Shown here: positions 1 to 6,337 of the stretch, in pieces | Numbering within the stretch: position 1 is the stretch's first letter | Layout: the number at the start of each line of letters is the position of its first letter | Origin: a virus | Strand: one strand, 5' to 3' | Length of the DNA stretch: 23,131 bases | Virus record (IMG/VR): IMGVR_UViG_3300007734_000487 | Coordinates: 1 to 23,131 of that record | Program-made: the position numbers and the translations under genes | Notes under the pieces: generated by a model | What the model saw: the letters and a program-made list of their open reading frames with translations, nothing else | What the model was told of the DNA's origin: nothing | Database searches by the model: none

Positions 1-100
1 ATGGATTTTAGACGCTTATTTCAGGTCTAAATAGACACGGCTGAAACGATGCCTCAATAGATGCTGACGAGCAATGCAGGTTCGAGTCCTGCTTTCTCCA
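1..100 (+). ncRNA. ssrA: 3' part of a tmRNA (ssrA-like), cut by the window edge
   Basis: Bases 76-92 form a T-arm (GCAGG, loop TTCGAGT, CCTGC), followed by an acceptor 3' strand TTTCTCC and discriminator A at 100; the next bases are CTA, so CCA may not be encoded. No matching 5' acceptor lies in the 75-100 bases upstream, so this is not an ordinary tRNA. Upstream is a clean H-type pseudoknot: stem 1 TTTAGAC (7-13) with GTCTAAA (25-31), and stem 2 TTTCAG (19-24) with CTGAAA (41-46). A pseudoknot before a tRNA-like 3' end is the tmRNA layout (PK4 then T-arm). The acceptor has U at position 70, as an alanine-type G3-U70 pair needs. The 5' half and tag reading frame lie outside the window. A YopX phage gene starts 21 bases later, which suggests the RNA belongs to the phage; the alternative is a host ssrA beside an integrated prophage. 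Confidence 0.55.
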
Positions 101-121
101 CTAACCAAAAATAAAAAACAG

Positions 122-517
122 ATGAACAGAGAATTAAAATTTAGAGCATGGGATGGAAGCCGTTTCGTGCATTTTGACGGTATTACCATCGGAATCGGTA
201 AAAATAGATACAGAAATAAAAAGGACAATTCACCTTATGTGATGTTTGAAAATGACACATTTGGAAACCATGTAAACCTTAGAAAGCATGAAGTATCTCA
301 ATATACTGGATTAAAAGACAAGAACGGAAAGGAGATTTATGAGGGGGATGTTTGTGTAACTAAGTATCCTGATAATATTCATGATTTATATCATGGCGTT
401 GTTACTTACAATAATTCCAAAGCATTTTTCGAGTTTTCAGGTATTCCACTCTATATAGCGGAAAATATTGAAGTAATAGGCAACATCTACGAGAATCGTG
501 ATTTATTAAATAACTAA
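122..517 (+). CDS. YopX family phage protein
   Basis: A 131-residue protein that starts MNRELKFRAWDG and contains QYTGLKDKNGKEIYEGD near the middle and IEVIGNIYEN at the end. These are the hallmark blocks of the YopX family, a widespread small phage protein of unknown biochemical role. The reading frame is open back to 74, but residues encoded there come from the tRNA-like 3' end of the upstream RNA, so the ATG at 122 is the better start; family members begin with this same RELKFRAWD block. The leader is A-rich with no Shine-Dalgarno, as usual in Bacteroidota. It heads a plus-strand run of three genes. Confidence 0.85.
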   Translation: MNRELKFRAWDGSRFVHFDGITIGIGKNRYRNKKDNSPYVMFENDTFGNHVNLRKHEVSQYTGLKDKNGKEIYEGDVCVTKYPDNIHDLYHGVVTYNNSKAFFEFSGIPLYIAENIEVIGNIYENRDLLNN

Positions 518-527
518 ACTATAACGC

Positions 528-1133
528 ATGAAACAAATCAAACTAAGCGATTCACACTACATTGTGGTGGATGAAGCGCAGGAAATCAAAGTAAACGATT
601 GGTGCATAATGCTTGATAGCTTTGGAAATTTATTTAGTGGATGCCAACAATACCTTGGTGAATCAGCGGGTCATTATCTAAATAAAGGACACATAAAAAT
701 CACCCACTCAACCCAACCGATTGAAAGTATTGTTACTTCAGTTGAAAACGACGAGCCATTTGTAGAATATATGTTCTCCAAGATCAAAGAATACCCACTA
801 TTCGTAGCCAAAGAGATAGCAGGAGGGGTGGATGTAAATGAAAAAGCATATAAATATGCGATTGATTATAGATGCCCAGCTACTAATGACCAAGAATATT
901 GCAAACACGATATTATATCTGCATATAATAATGGCTACAGCCAAGCCCTTGAAGACAACAAGGATAAAAAATATACAGATGAGGATATGCTTAATGCTCT
1001 TTATTCTATGTGGTACAAGGCAAAAGATGGTGACTTTAACATTAAGGAAGCAGTAAAAGCATCTATTGATTATGTCCAACCTAAAACAGAGTGGGAAGTA
1101 GAAATCGTAGAAGGTAAACTAAAAAGAAAATGA
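528..1133 (+). CDS. hypothetical phage protein, 201 residues
   Basis: I cannot assign a function. The N-terminus (KQIKLSDSHYIVVDEAQEI) and the ITHSTQPIE block near residue 60 resemble uncharacterised proteins I associate with Bacteroidota phage early or accessory regions. The middle (about residues 80-175) is helical and charged, and the sequence contains short segments of the form DxxxAYxxGYxQAxED. No signal peptide, membrane segment or cysteine motif is visible. It starts 11 bases after the YopX stop and its end overlaps the next start by four bases (ATGA), so the three genes are probably one transcript with coupled translation. Confidence 0.85.
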   Translation: MKQIKLSDSHYIVVDEAQEIKVNDWCIMLDSFGNLFSGCQQYLGESAGHYLNKGHIKITHSTQPIESIVTSVENDEPFVEYMFSKIKEYPLFVAKEIAGGVDVNEKAYKYAIDYRCPATNDQEYCKHDIISAYNNGYSQALEDNKDKKYTDEDMLNALYSMWYKAKDGDFNIKEAVKASIDYVQPKTEWEVEIVEGKLKRK

Positions 1134-1540
1134 CACACGAAGAACAATTAAAACACATGGATTCTTTCTTCGATAGAATGAAAGAAATAATGAATTCTAA
1201 GGGAGATGACTACGCGAATGAAGATCGTTTGTCTAACTTTAAGTTAGCGGGGGAAATCAGCCAAATATCACCGGAACAACAATGTCTTTCTCTTATCGCT
1301 ACTAAGGTGGCTCGGCTTGGAGTATTACTTAAAAACAAAAATCCACAACACGAAAGCATTAGAGATTCTGTATTAGACCTGGCAAATTACGCTTTGCTCT
1401 TAGATATGATTCTCACAGATGTAGAAAAGTCCGAATTGCTTTGCCAAAAATACGCCAAAGGACAAAGAGAACAAGCGCAATCCAAAGAATGTTATCAATT
1501 ATCCACAACTTTACCCTATCCAGTAACGTTTGGTTTTTAA
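1130..1540 (+). CDS. Nmad1/DUF1599-like (MazG-type helical) protein
   Basis: A 136-residue all-helical protein. The block KGDDYANEDRLSNFKLAG, followed by IATKVARLG and ESIRDSVLDLANYALLLD, matches the phage nucleotide-modification-associated domain 1 / DUF1599 group, which resembles MazG-type nucleotide pyrophosphohydrolases; the paired acidic residues near 26-32 and 82-87 could bind metal. A role in nucleotide metabolism is inference. The recognisable domain ends near residue 97. The last 38 residues or so have no family look and are encoded opposite the membrane segment of the convergent spanin gene, with which it shares 128 bases (1413-1540). It is the last gene of the plus-strand block and no obvious terminator follows. 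Confidence 0.78.
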   Translation: MTHEEQLKHMDSFFDRMKEIMNSKGDDYANEDRLSNFKLAGEISQISPEQQCLSLIATKVARLGVLLKNKNPQHESIRDSVLDLANYALLLDMILTDVEKSELLCQKYAKGQREQAQSKECYQLSTTLPYPVTFGF

Positions 1541-1862
1541 CCGAAACAGAGTTTACTTGGATTGGGTAATATTTGATCACGGTATCGGCATCACATTTTC
1601 CCTGTAAATAAACGGTTGAATCTCGGTTAAAGTAGTATTTAACGTGCATCTTACCCTCATTCATGTAAACCGTATCAGGTTGATTAAAGTAAAATGTAGT
1701 ATCTTTCTGCACCGACTTTGTAAAGATGGTATCTTTCTTCCAAATGGTATCCGTCTTTACAAGGCTTGGATGGTTTCTTAAAATTCTCGCTATTCGTTGT
1801 TCCGGAGAACACGAAGCAAATAATAAGAGTAAAATACTAATCTTTATCGTTTTCATTTTCAA
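1413..1862 (-). CDS. putative unimolecular spanin (lipoprotein with C-terminal membrane segment)
   Basis: A 149-residue protein with a lipoprotein signal (hydrophobic residues 7-16, lipobox FAS-C18), a beta-prone periplasmic region with repeated Asp-Thr pairs (TDTIWKKDTIF, QKDTTFYF, PDTVYM, CDADTVIKYY), and a C-terminal membrane segment at about 119-138 followed by a basic tail. A lipid-anchored N-terminus plus an inner-membrane C-terminus is the topology of unimolecular spanins, which disrupt the outer membrane in the last step of lysis of Gram-negative hosts. It lies at the 3' end of a cassette with an M15 endolysin and holin-like proteins. It overlaps the upstream gene by 26 bases; a second ATG two codons in shortens this. 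Its end overlaps the convergent plus-strand gene by 128 bases. The function is inferred from topology and position. Confidence 0.75.
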   Translation of the reverse strand: MKMKTIKISILLLLFASCSPEQRIARILRNHPSLVKTDTIWKKDTIFTKSVQKDTTFYFNQPDTVYMNEGKMHVKYYFNRDSTVYLQGKCDADTVIKYYPIQVNSVSVKNQTLLDRVKLWIIDNILWIALVLFVLWRIFGKAIRTFLHL

Positions 1863-2130
1863 ATGATTTTGCCCATTCTAACCAAGTGAGCCAAGTTTCT
1901 TTCAATCTATTATAGCTTTCACGCACCCTAAATACATCGTCCCTTGTATATACACGAGTACAAGGCTTATCGTCTTTTGATGTTCTACTCGCCTCCAATG
2001 TAACGATGTCGGCGATATATCCAATCCATTTAGCTTCGGCCGTTTCTCCCTTGTATTTTACCAATCTCCTTAACTCAATATGCGTAGAATTTAAAATAGG
2101 GATCGGGGTTTCCTTATCAAATTGTTTCAT
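1837..2130 (-). CDS. hypothetical protein, 97 residues
   Basis: A small soluble, charged protein that I cannot assign. The N-terminal half is mixed beta/alpha (PILNSTHIELRRLVKYKGE, then WIGYIADIVTLEAS); the C-terminal part is helical and tryptophan-rich (RLKETWLTWLEWAKSFE). No signal peptide or membrane segment is seen. Its start overlaps the stop of the exonuclease gene by four bases (ATGA) and its end overlaps the spanin gene by 26 bases, so it is translated as part of the lysis-end operon. Confidence 0.75.
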   Translation of the reverse strand: MKQFDKETPIPILNSTHIELRRLVKYKGETAEAKWIGYIADIVTLEASRTSKDDKPCTRVYTRDDVFRVRESYNRLKETWLTWLEWAKSFENENDKD

Positions 2131-2879
2131 TTTCTTTTACCTCTGTTTTGATATGCTTTTAGGCTTGTGGTGAAATACTTTCCGCAGTCTTTACATTGCA
2201 TGGAAATGGATACCATACCTGCTGCACTTATTTTCTGTTTGCTAAAGTTTGTACGTTTACTTCCACAATATTGGCAATCACAAGTATCACCAGCCATAAA
2301 CCTTCCAATGTGCGTTTTAGGCTTAGAGAACCCTTCTAACTTTAAAAACACTTTTTCCAATAACTCTACATCTCTCTTGCAATATGTCAGCATTTTACCC
2401 ATAGCCACTTTGCTATTTCGCTGAATTATATCGTGCCACAGCTGAATCCCTCCCGTATCTTCTTTCCCTCCAAATCCTAAATACTTACCAATGGCATCTA
2501 ATCTATTCGATGGGAATTTGAATTTAGAGCGTGAAATCTTTAACGTATCAATACTTTTTATCTCCGGCATGGATTTGTACCCATTAAGCAAGAAACGAGT
2601 TCTAATCCATTTAATATCGAAATTGTCCCCGTTATGCGCCACCACCTCATCAGCCTCATTAATGATTTCATAGAACTTATCAATCATTTTTGAATCGTCC
2701 CCCTTATCCCACGTTAAATGATTAACCTTACTACTTCCCTCCCATTTGTAGCAGATACAGATAATTGATGAATCCTTTACGATTTGATCGTAGGTTATTG
2801 TCGTATTGAATGACGGCTTCCAAAACCATCCTAAACAATAGGACGTTTCAATATCAAAAAATAATCGTTTAAATGCCAT
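2127..2879 (-). CDS. RNase H-like 3'-5' exonuclease with C-terminal zinc ribbon
   Basis: A 250-residue protein of the DnaQ-like/RNase_H_2 (YprB-type) group, expected to degrade nucleic acid from 3' ends with two metal ions. Exo motif I is FDIE (D9, E11), motif II is AHNGDNFD (N83, D88), and motif III is YCKRD (Y166, D170). After about residue 195 come two CxxC pairs (C202/C205 and C229/C232) spaced like a zinc ribbon, which could guide the enzyme to DNA. There is no polymerase domain, so this is a stand-alone nuclease. It sits between the holin and small genes of the lysis end, which is odd for a replication or repair enzyme; host DNA breakdown or genome-end processing are possible roles (inference). 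Start at ATG 2879. Confidence 0.85.
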   Translation of the reverse strand: MAFKRLFFDIETSYCLGWFWKPSFNTTITYDQIVKDSSIICICYKWEGSSKVNHLTWDKGDDSKMIDKFYEIINEADEVVAHNGDNFDIKWIRTRFLLNGYKSMPEIKSIDTLKISRSKFKFPSNRLDAIGKYLGFGGKEDTGGIQLWHDIIQRNSKVAMGKMLTYCKRDVELLEKVFLKLEGFSKPKTHIGRFMAGDTCDCQYCGSKRTNFSKQKISAAGMVSISMQCKDCGKYFTTSLKAYQNRGKRK

Positions 2880-2910
2880 AGGGTCGTAGTTTGGTTCGCC
2901 CCAAATATAA

Positions 2911-2942
2911 GTTAAGTATTTCTAACAAATACTAACTTTTTT
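2911..2942 (+). terminator. possible hairpin terminator on the plus strand
   Basis: GTTAAGTATTT (2911-2921) and AAATACTAAC (2927-2936) form an inverted repeat with one bulged base and a 5-base loop, followed by six Ts at 2937-2942. Read on the plus strand this has intrinsic-terminator form and would stop antisense reads running from the plus-strand operon into the lysis genes. On the minus strand the downstream tract is weak (TTATATTTG), and the hairpin overlaps the holin stop codon. The stem is AT-rich, so efficiency is uncertain. Confidence 0.35.
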
Positions 2943-3171
2943 CGGATTTCTCTTGCTTTTTACCGTATTCGTTGATTCCAAACAATACACTAATAAAAGC
3001 ATAATCACAAGTTAATACGGGGATCAGTTGTGAAAAGTCCCCTAATGTAATCCATTTAATATGTGCAACAAGAACACAAACGACAAGAGAAAATGCAGTT
3101 AATTTTTTACCACTATATCCTTCTGCTTTGTTATTTAAACTTGCAAGAATGTTATGTATAAATTCTTTCAT
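2932..3171 (-). CDS. putative holin
   Basis: A 79-residue protein with two hydrophobic segments (about residues 25-43 and 49-66), a basic/polar N-terminus and a charged Lys/Glu/Ser C-terminal tail. Size, topology and position directly after the M15 endolysin fit a small phage holin that opens the inner membrane. The block GKKLTAF before the first segment resembles holin-like proteins of Bacteroidota phages. Its start overlaps the endolysin stop by four bases (ATGA). A second small membrane protein (3705-3911) is the rival holin candidate or a possible antiholin. Confidence 0.65.
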   Translation of the reverse strand: MKEFIHNILASLNNKAEGYSGKKLTAFSLVVCVLVAHIKWITLGDFSQLIPVLTCDYAFISVLFGINEYGKKQEKSEKS

Positions 3172-3590
3172 TTGATAGTAATAAATTGTTGTCTATTGCC
3201 AACGGCTTTGTATGAAATATGCACCCAAGATGGATAACCTTGTGCATTTGGATATTCGCATATCAGTTGGTCAAATTTTAGATTTTCCTTTGCCCACATC
3301 ATCAACAAATAATTAGAATGACGATCACCAGTATCAATATCAATGGCTTCACCTTTGCAATGTTGGCTTGTTGGACTACCACCAATAGACGCATTTAATT
3401 CGGGACTACGATAAAATGAAGAAACAATTAATGGTTTTCCATAATATTTACGCATTGGTTCAAAGCATTTGTTTGCTACCAATTCCATTTTTGGAATAAC
3501 ATTATCAGGAGGAAGATTATTTATTCCTTTTCTTGCTGCTTCTTGGCTTTTTATAGCTTCTTCAAATGTGATATGTTCTGAAATATTCAT
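3168..3590 (-). CDS. endolysin, peptidase M15 family (D-Ala-D-Ala carboxypeptidase type)
   Basis: A 140-residue single-domain protein. The zinc-site motif SQHCKGEAIDID gives H77 and D84, and WVHIS supplies H124; SSFYRSPELN is the conserved block before the metal site. These match Peptidase_M15 proteins, which cut peptidoglycan peptide bonds. No signal peptide is seen, so it would need a holin to reach the wall, consistent with a holin candidate immediately downstream. The upstream small frame ends TAATG, sharing a base with this start codon, so translation is probably coupled. The family call is strong; the lysis role comes from context. Confidence 0.88.
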   Translation of the reverse strand: MNISEHITFEEAIKSQEAARKGINNLPPDNVIPKMELVANKCFEPMRKYYGKPLIVSSFYRSPELNASIGGSPTSQHCKGEAIDIDTGDRHSNYLLMMWAKENLKFDQLICEYPNAQGYPSWVHISYKAVGNRQQFITIK

Positions 3591-3712
3591 TATGCAAATA
3601 CTCTATGTTCAATTATTTTAATACGATCTTCAAGTGATTCGTGTTTAACACTTACTTCTTTGATTGCGATTTGCGAATCAAAGTTAACTTTAAAGTTAAC
3701 ATTATTATTTAT
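3590..3712 (-). CDS. possible small coiled-coil protein without an ATG start
   Basis: The 115-base gap between the endolysin and the upstream membrane protein holds an open frame of about 40 residues with protein-like composition: a beta-like start (NVNFKVNFDSQI) and then an amphipathic helix (KHESLEDRIKIIEHRVF). Its stop overlaps the endolysin ATG as TAATG, which suggests real, coupled translation. There is no ATG, GTG or TTG at a sensible place; the drawn start is an ATA at 3712-3710. A TTG lies further upstream, inside the preceding gene. The in-gap ATG at 3702 is in another frame and stops after 16 codons. It may use a rare start, have lost its start by mutation, or be a remnant. Confidence 0.35.
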   Translation of the reverse strand: MNNNVNFKVNFDSQIAIKEVSVKHESLEDRIKIIEHRVFA

Positions 3713-3911
3713 GTTTTTTAGATTTATTCCATTCGTGAAACCATTTCCATCCTGTATAACCAATGGCCAATAAAAGGGACATTATTTTCAATACAAGCTC
3801 GATATTAGTCAGGCTAATACCAATAGCTGCAACGTGTGCTAATACTACCGAAAGCACATCGGGATGTTCGTGTAAGAATTTATGCATATAAAGGGAGTTA
3901 TTTGAGCGCAT
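3705..3911 (-). CDS. small membrane protein, holin-like
   Basis: A 68-residue protein with two hydrophobic stretches (about residues 19-34 and 38-56) and a basic C-terminus rich in Lys, Trp and His. It lies just upstream of the endolysin and fits a holin, antiholin or other lysis-regulating membrane protein; the sequence alone does not decide. The ATG at 3911 overlaps the upstream gene by 14 bases; an internal ATG at 3887 (MHKFLHEHPD) avoids the overlap and is equally plausible. Confidence 0.65.
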   Translation of the reverse strand: MRSNNSLYMHKFLHEHPDVLSVVLAHVAAIGISLTNIELVLKIMSLLLAIGYTGWKWFHEWNKSKKHK

Positions 3912-4092
3912 CGAAACGAGCCTTTAATTGTCGTATTTGTTCATCTGCAAGTAAATTAATATCCAATTCAACCTGCTTATTAGGGTCTTCATAGACCATA
4001 TAACGGTTAATCAATTCTCCATTTTCTACTTCTTCGCATACCCAAGAATCACGACCATCTCCTTGCGGTTTATATGTATATATTTTTTCCAT
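3898..4092 (-). CDS. hypothetical protein, 64 residues
   Basis: A small acidic soluble protein that I cannot assign. It begins with aromatic residues (MEKIYTYKPQGDGRDSWVCEE) and ends in a helix (ADEQIRQLKARFDALK). Its ATG shares a base with the stop of the tail fibre gene (TAATG), so it is translationally coupled to it. A fibre chaperone or small accessory protein would fit this position, but that is only a guess. Confidence 0.7.
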   Translation of the reverse strand: MEKIYTYKPQGDGRDSWVCEEVENGELINRYMVYEDPNKQVELDINLLADEQIRQLKARFDALK

Positions 4093-5066
4093 TAGAATTT
4101 ATTAAATAATCTCATACTTGTATATACAGCGGTTGGATTTGTAACCCATGGAGGAGTAACCATTTTAATTGTATATCTATCTGTTGTATTTGGAATAGAT
4201 ATTGAAGTAGTAAAGTTAAACACTCCTGTTGCATTAGCACCAGCATCCATCGTAATATTCCCTATAAAATAATCCGTAGATGTTGTTATGTTTCTTAAAT
4301 ATAATCCAACTGATTCACTTGTTCCTGTTACTGTATTCTCATAAGTAAATAGAGCCTTAGTTACTGTACCTGCCGATATGAATGTAAATTCTTTCCCAGC
4401 AGTTGAGACAGCGGGAGCCAATGTGTAATATAACCCAAAATGATAAGATGTAGAATCGGCAGGAGAGAATGTTGTTCCACCAAGCATAACCATTTCGCCC
4501 AGTCTTCCATCGTTATTAAGCACAATATCACCGCTTGAAAAGCTTGTAGTAGTAACTTTATTACTACTATCAGTCATAAGCATTTTACTTGCTACCGTTC
4601 CTGTTTGCAAAAGAATATCACCACTCGATGTTCCGAAATTCTTGTTAAATGCTGTGTTTTTTGTAATTATAGGCTCATAAGCAGCAGCAGCAGCAGCGAT
4701 TGTCAAGTAAGGTGCAAGAGATGGAATATCAGAAGTAAAAGCTAAAGTACCATTAGCGTTCTGAAATGTGTAAGTGCGATCTGCATTATTCCCACTCGTT
4801 TTTAGGATAGTCTTATAGTTGCCATCAATCTTCCATTTAATATCTCCGTTTGCATCTGCCCATAAGGCTGTTGAACTTGCAGGACTTGTAGCATCAGATG
4901 ATTGATGTTTTAAATCAATATGACCTGCTCCAGCAGTTCCATTAATCTTAAATGAATTAGCGTTTAAAGCATAAGCACCCAAATCAACATCGCTATTAGC
5001 ATTAGAGCCATCACGCTTTAACGCATCTACCTGAGTTGCTGTTGGGGTTGTTATATTTATATCCAT
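4092..5066 (-). CDS. putative tail fibre / receptor-binding protein
   Basis: A 324-residue protein rich in Thr, Ser, Asn and Gly with low charge, typical of fibre shafts. The N-terminal 100 residues carry fibre-like phrases (DVDLGAYALNANSFKINGT, TALWADANGDIKW, RTYTFQNANGTLAFTSDIP). A run of six alanines precedes YEPIITKNTAFNKNFG, a motif seen near shaft boundaries. The C-terminal 150 residues look like a compact beta domain that could contact the receptor. It lies after the structural genes and just before the lysis cassette, where fibre genes often lie. It overlaps the upstream gene by 10 bases. No enzymatic depolymerase motif is visible. Confidence 0.7.
   Translation of the reverse strand: MDINITTPTATQVDALKRDGSNANSDVDLGAYALNANSFKINGTAGAGHIDLKHQSSDATSPASSTALWADANGDIKWKIDGNYKTILKTSGNNADRTYTFQNANGTLAFTSDIPSLAPYLTIAAAAAAYEPIITKNTAFNKNFGTSSGDILLQTGTVASKMLMTDSSNKVTTTSFSSGDIVLNNDGRLGEMVMLGGTTFSPADSTSYHFGLYYTLAPAVSTAGKEFTFISAGTVTKALFTYENTVTGTSESVGLYLRNITTSTDYFIGNITMDAGANATGVFNFTTSISIPNTTDRYTIKMVTPPWVTNPTAVYTSMRLFNKF
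4680..4697 (-). repeat. (GCT)6 triplet run in the fibre gene
   Basis: Six perfect GCT codons on the minus strand encode six alanines in the fibre protein. Length change would add or remove alanines without shifting the frame. Confidence 0.9.
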
Positions 5067-5704
5067 AATATGTTAACCGTTTCTGCGTTTAAATCTGTTG
5101 AACTTGTTGAACTTTGCAATACTCCATCTAAGTAAACATTAACCGTTCCACATGATCCACCTCCACCTGTTACCGTATAGCTTCCTCCTGCATTTACCGT
5201 AGTTAATACATTCCCATTTGAATCGAAAATAGTAACTACCGGACATCTATCATTAGCTGAGATAGTACCATCAAAAGGAACAGCACATCTATCAGAAGTG
5301 AATGGTAGCTTTAATTCTATACTTGCAGTCCATCCGCTTACACTATCAACAAATCTCTCAGTAAAATCGTGAAGCGTTACGTTGTCGGCCGTAAAAGTCC
5401 AATCATAGTTGGGGTCTTTTAGAATGATAATAACATCTTTTGCAATCTGTAATTGATCGCTTAAAACCTCTAATTCGTTTACTCTTCCACCTTTTACAAT
5501 ATCCATAAACAGGAAGTTAAATCTCAAGGTTTCATACATTCCAGAAATCTGACTATCCTCAAGAGTTACCCACATCATTGGGTAGTTAATATCCCCCGAG
5601 GTAGCTATATCCCAAATATCACCGTAACCAAAGCTATTTATCTGCTTGTGGCTTTGTGCTATCGTTTGAAAGTCTGATATTATCTGATTGAGTGTTCTGC
5701 TCAT
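5057..5704 (-). CDS. phage structural protein, probably tail-associated
   Basis: A 215-residue protein. The first 140 residues (HKQINSFGYGDIWDIATSGDINYPMMWV, then a beta-rich part ending WTASIELKLP) resemble a conserved structural protein near the portal and connector genes of Bacteroidota phages; size and position would fit a tail terminator or completion protein, but I cannot confirm that. From about residue 150 a separate Gly/Ser/Thr-rich segment (GGSYTVTGGGGSCGT) looks like a small appended beta domain. ATG 5704 is preferred because the conserved block starts about 18 residues in. Confidence 0.7.
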   Translation of the reverse strand: MSRTLNQIISDFQTIAQSHKQINSFGYGDIWDIATSGDINYPMMWVTLEDSQISGMYETLRFNFLFMDIVKGGRVNELEVLSDQLQIAKDVIIILKDPNYDWTFTADNVTLHDFTERFVDSVSGWTASIELKLPFTSDRCAVPFDGTISANDRCPVVTIFDSNGNVLTTVNAGGSYTVTGGGGSCGTVNVYLDGVLQSSTSSTDLNAETVNILWI

Positions 5705-5777
5705 GTTTTATCTTTTCAAAATACTCCCGTATCTTGGTTTCTGTTCTTTTTGATATTGCTCCCTTTGTCTTACTCAC
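5634..5777 (-). CDS. possible small GTG-start frame, basic
   Basis: A 47-codon frame that begins with GTG overlapping the stop of the connector gene and runs 71 bases into the next gene. Its product would be basic and helical (SKTKGAISKRTETKIREYFE). The first half fills the 65-base gap between two confident genes. The long overlap and GTG start argue against it, so I list it as a weak candidate. Confidence 0.22.
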   Translation of the reverse strand: MSKTKGAISKRTETKIREYFEKIKHEQNTQSDNIRLSNDSTKPQADK

Positions 5778-6336
5778 GATAGTATTTTTTAGTATCGTCA
5801 ATAGGAATATTTTTATACGACCTTTGAACCCCTAAAAATAAACCCTGTGTGTAGTTATTTCGCTTAGGAATTACCGTATCATATCCGTCCCCTGGATTGT
5901 CATAAAGAGGATAAGACGAGCAATTCTCTACCAAGTAACGAGTAACTCTCTCAGAATAGAACTCCGCTCTGTCCTTAAAGAAATCCATCAACCGATCTAA
6001 GTCAGTAGTCTGAATACTCTCCGTATTTTCTGAAGTTCTCTTGGTGATGCTCTTATTCATTACCTTAAACGTAAGAATCAAAGCAGCATCGTGTAAAACC
6101 CAATATTTTAAAGCAGGACTAATATAAGTGTCTAACAGGGTTCTGTTAAGTGAAGTAACCGAACCTGCTGCAATCTGACTTTTCAACTCATCATAAAGTC
6201 CCGTTCCAAGAACAGGAAGAAGTCTTAAATCCTGAGTTTCTAAGATAGAATTTCTAAGGAGTTTAATATCTACATTCTCATCAATGTAGGAGGTGTCCTT
6301 AATATATTGTTCGGTGATAAATATTACGTTTGCCAT
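5770..6336 (-). CDS. putative head-tail connector / adaptor protein
   Basis: A 188-residue mostly helical protein starting FITEQYIKDTSYIDENVD, then LRNSILETQDLRLLPVLGTGLYDEL and YISPALKYWVLHDAALIL. This matches a small-protein family downstream of the portal in Bacteroidota phages and has the helical build of gp6/gp15-type connectors that bind under the portal. The C-terminus is Tyr/Asn-rich and extended (YPLYDNPGDGYDTVIPKRNN). It follows the portal gene with a one-base gap. The connector role is inferred from position and fold type. Confidence 0.65.
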   Translation of the reverse strand: MANVIFITEQYIKDTSYIDENVDIKLLRNSILETQDLRLLPVLGTGLYDELKSQIAAGSVTSLNRTLLDTYISPALKYWVLHDAALILTFKVMNKSITKRTSENTESIQTTDLDRLMDFFKDRAEFYSERVTRYLVENCSSYPLYDNPGDGYDTVIPKRNNYTQGLFLGVQRSYKNIPIDDTKKYYRE

Positions 6337-6337
6337 C

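Noticed and set aside
1-100. Proof of prophage integration at ssrA
   Set aside because: The 3' end of ssrA is a common attachment site, but no integrase and no second copy of the sequence is visible here, so I keep it only as an alternative.
28-103. Complete tRNA at the left edge
   Set aside because: T-arm and acceptor 3' strand are present, but no matching 5' acceptor, D-arm or anticodon arm is found at the needed distance.
74-121. YopX protein starting at 74
   Set aside because: Those codons lie in the T-arm and acceptor of the upstream RNA; the family starts at the ATG at 122.
1526-1550. Hairpin GTTTGGTT/AACCGAAAC as a terminator for the plus-strand operon
   Set aside because: The stem has a bulge and no T-run follows, and it lies within spanin coding sequence.
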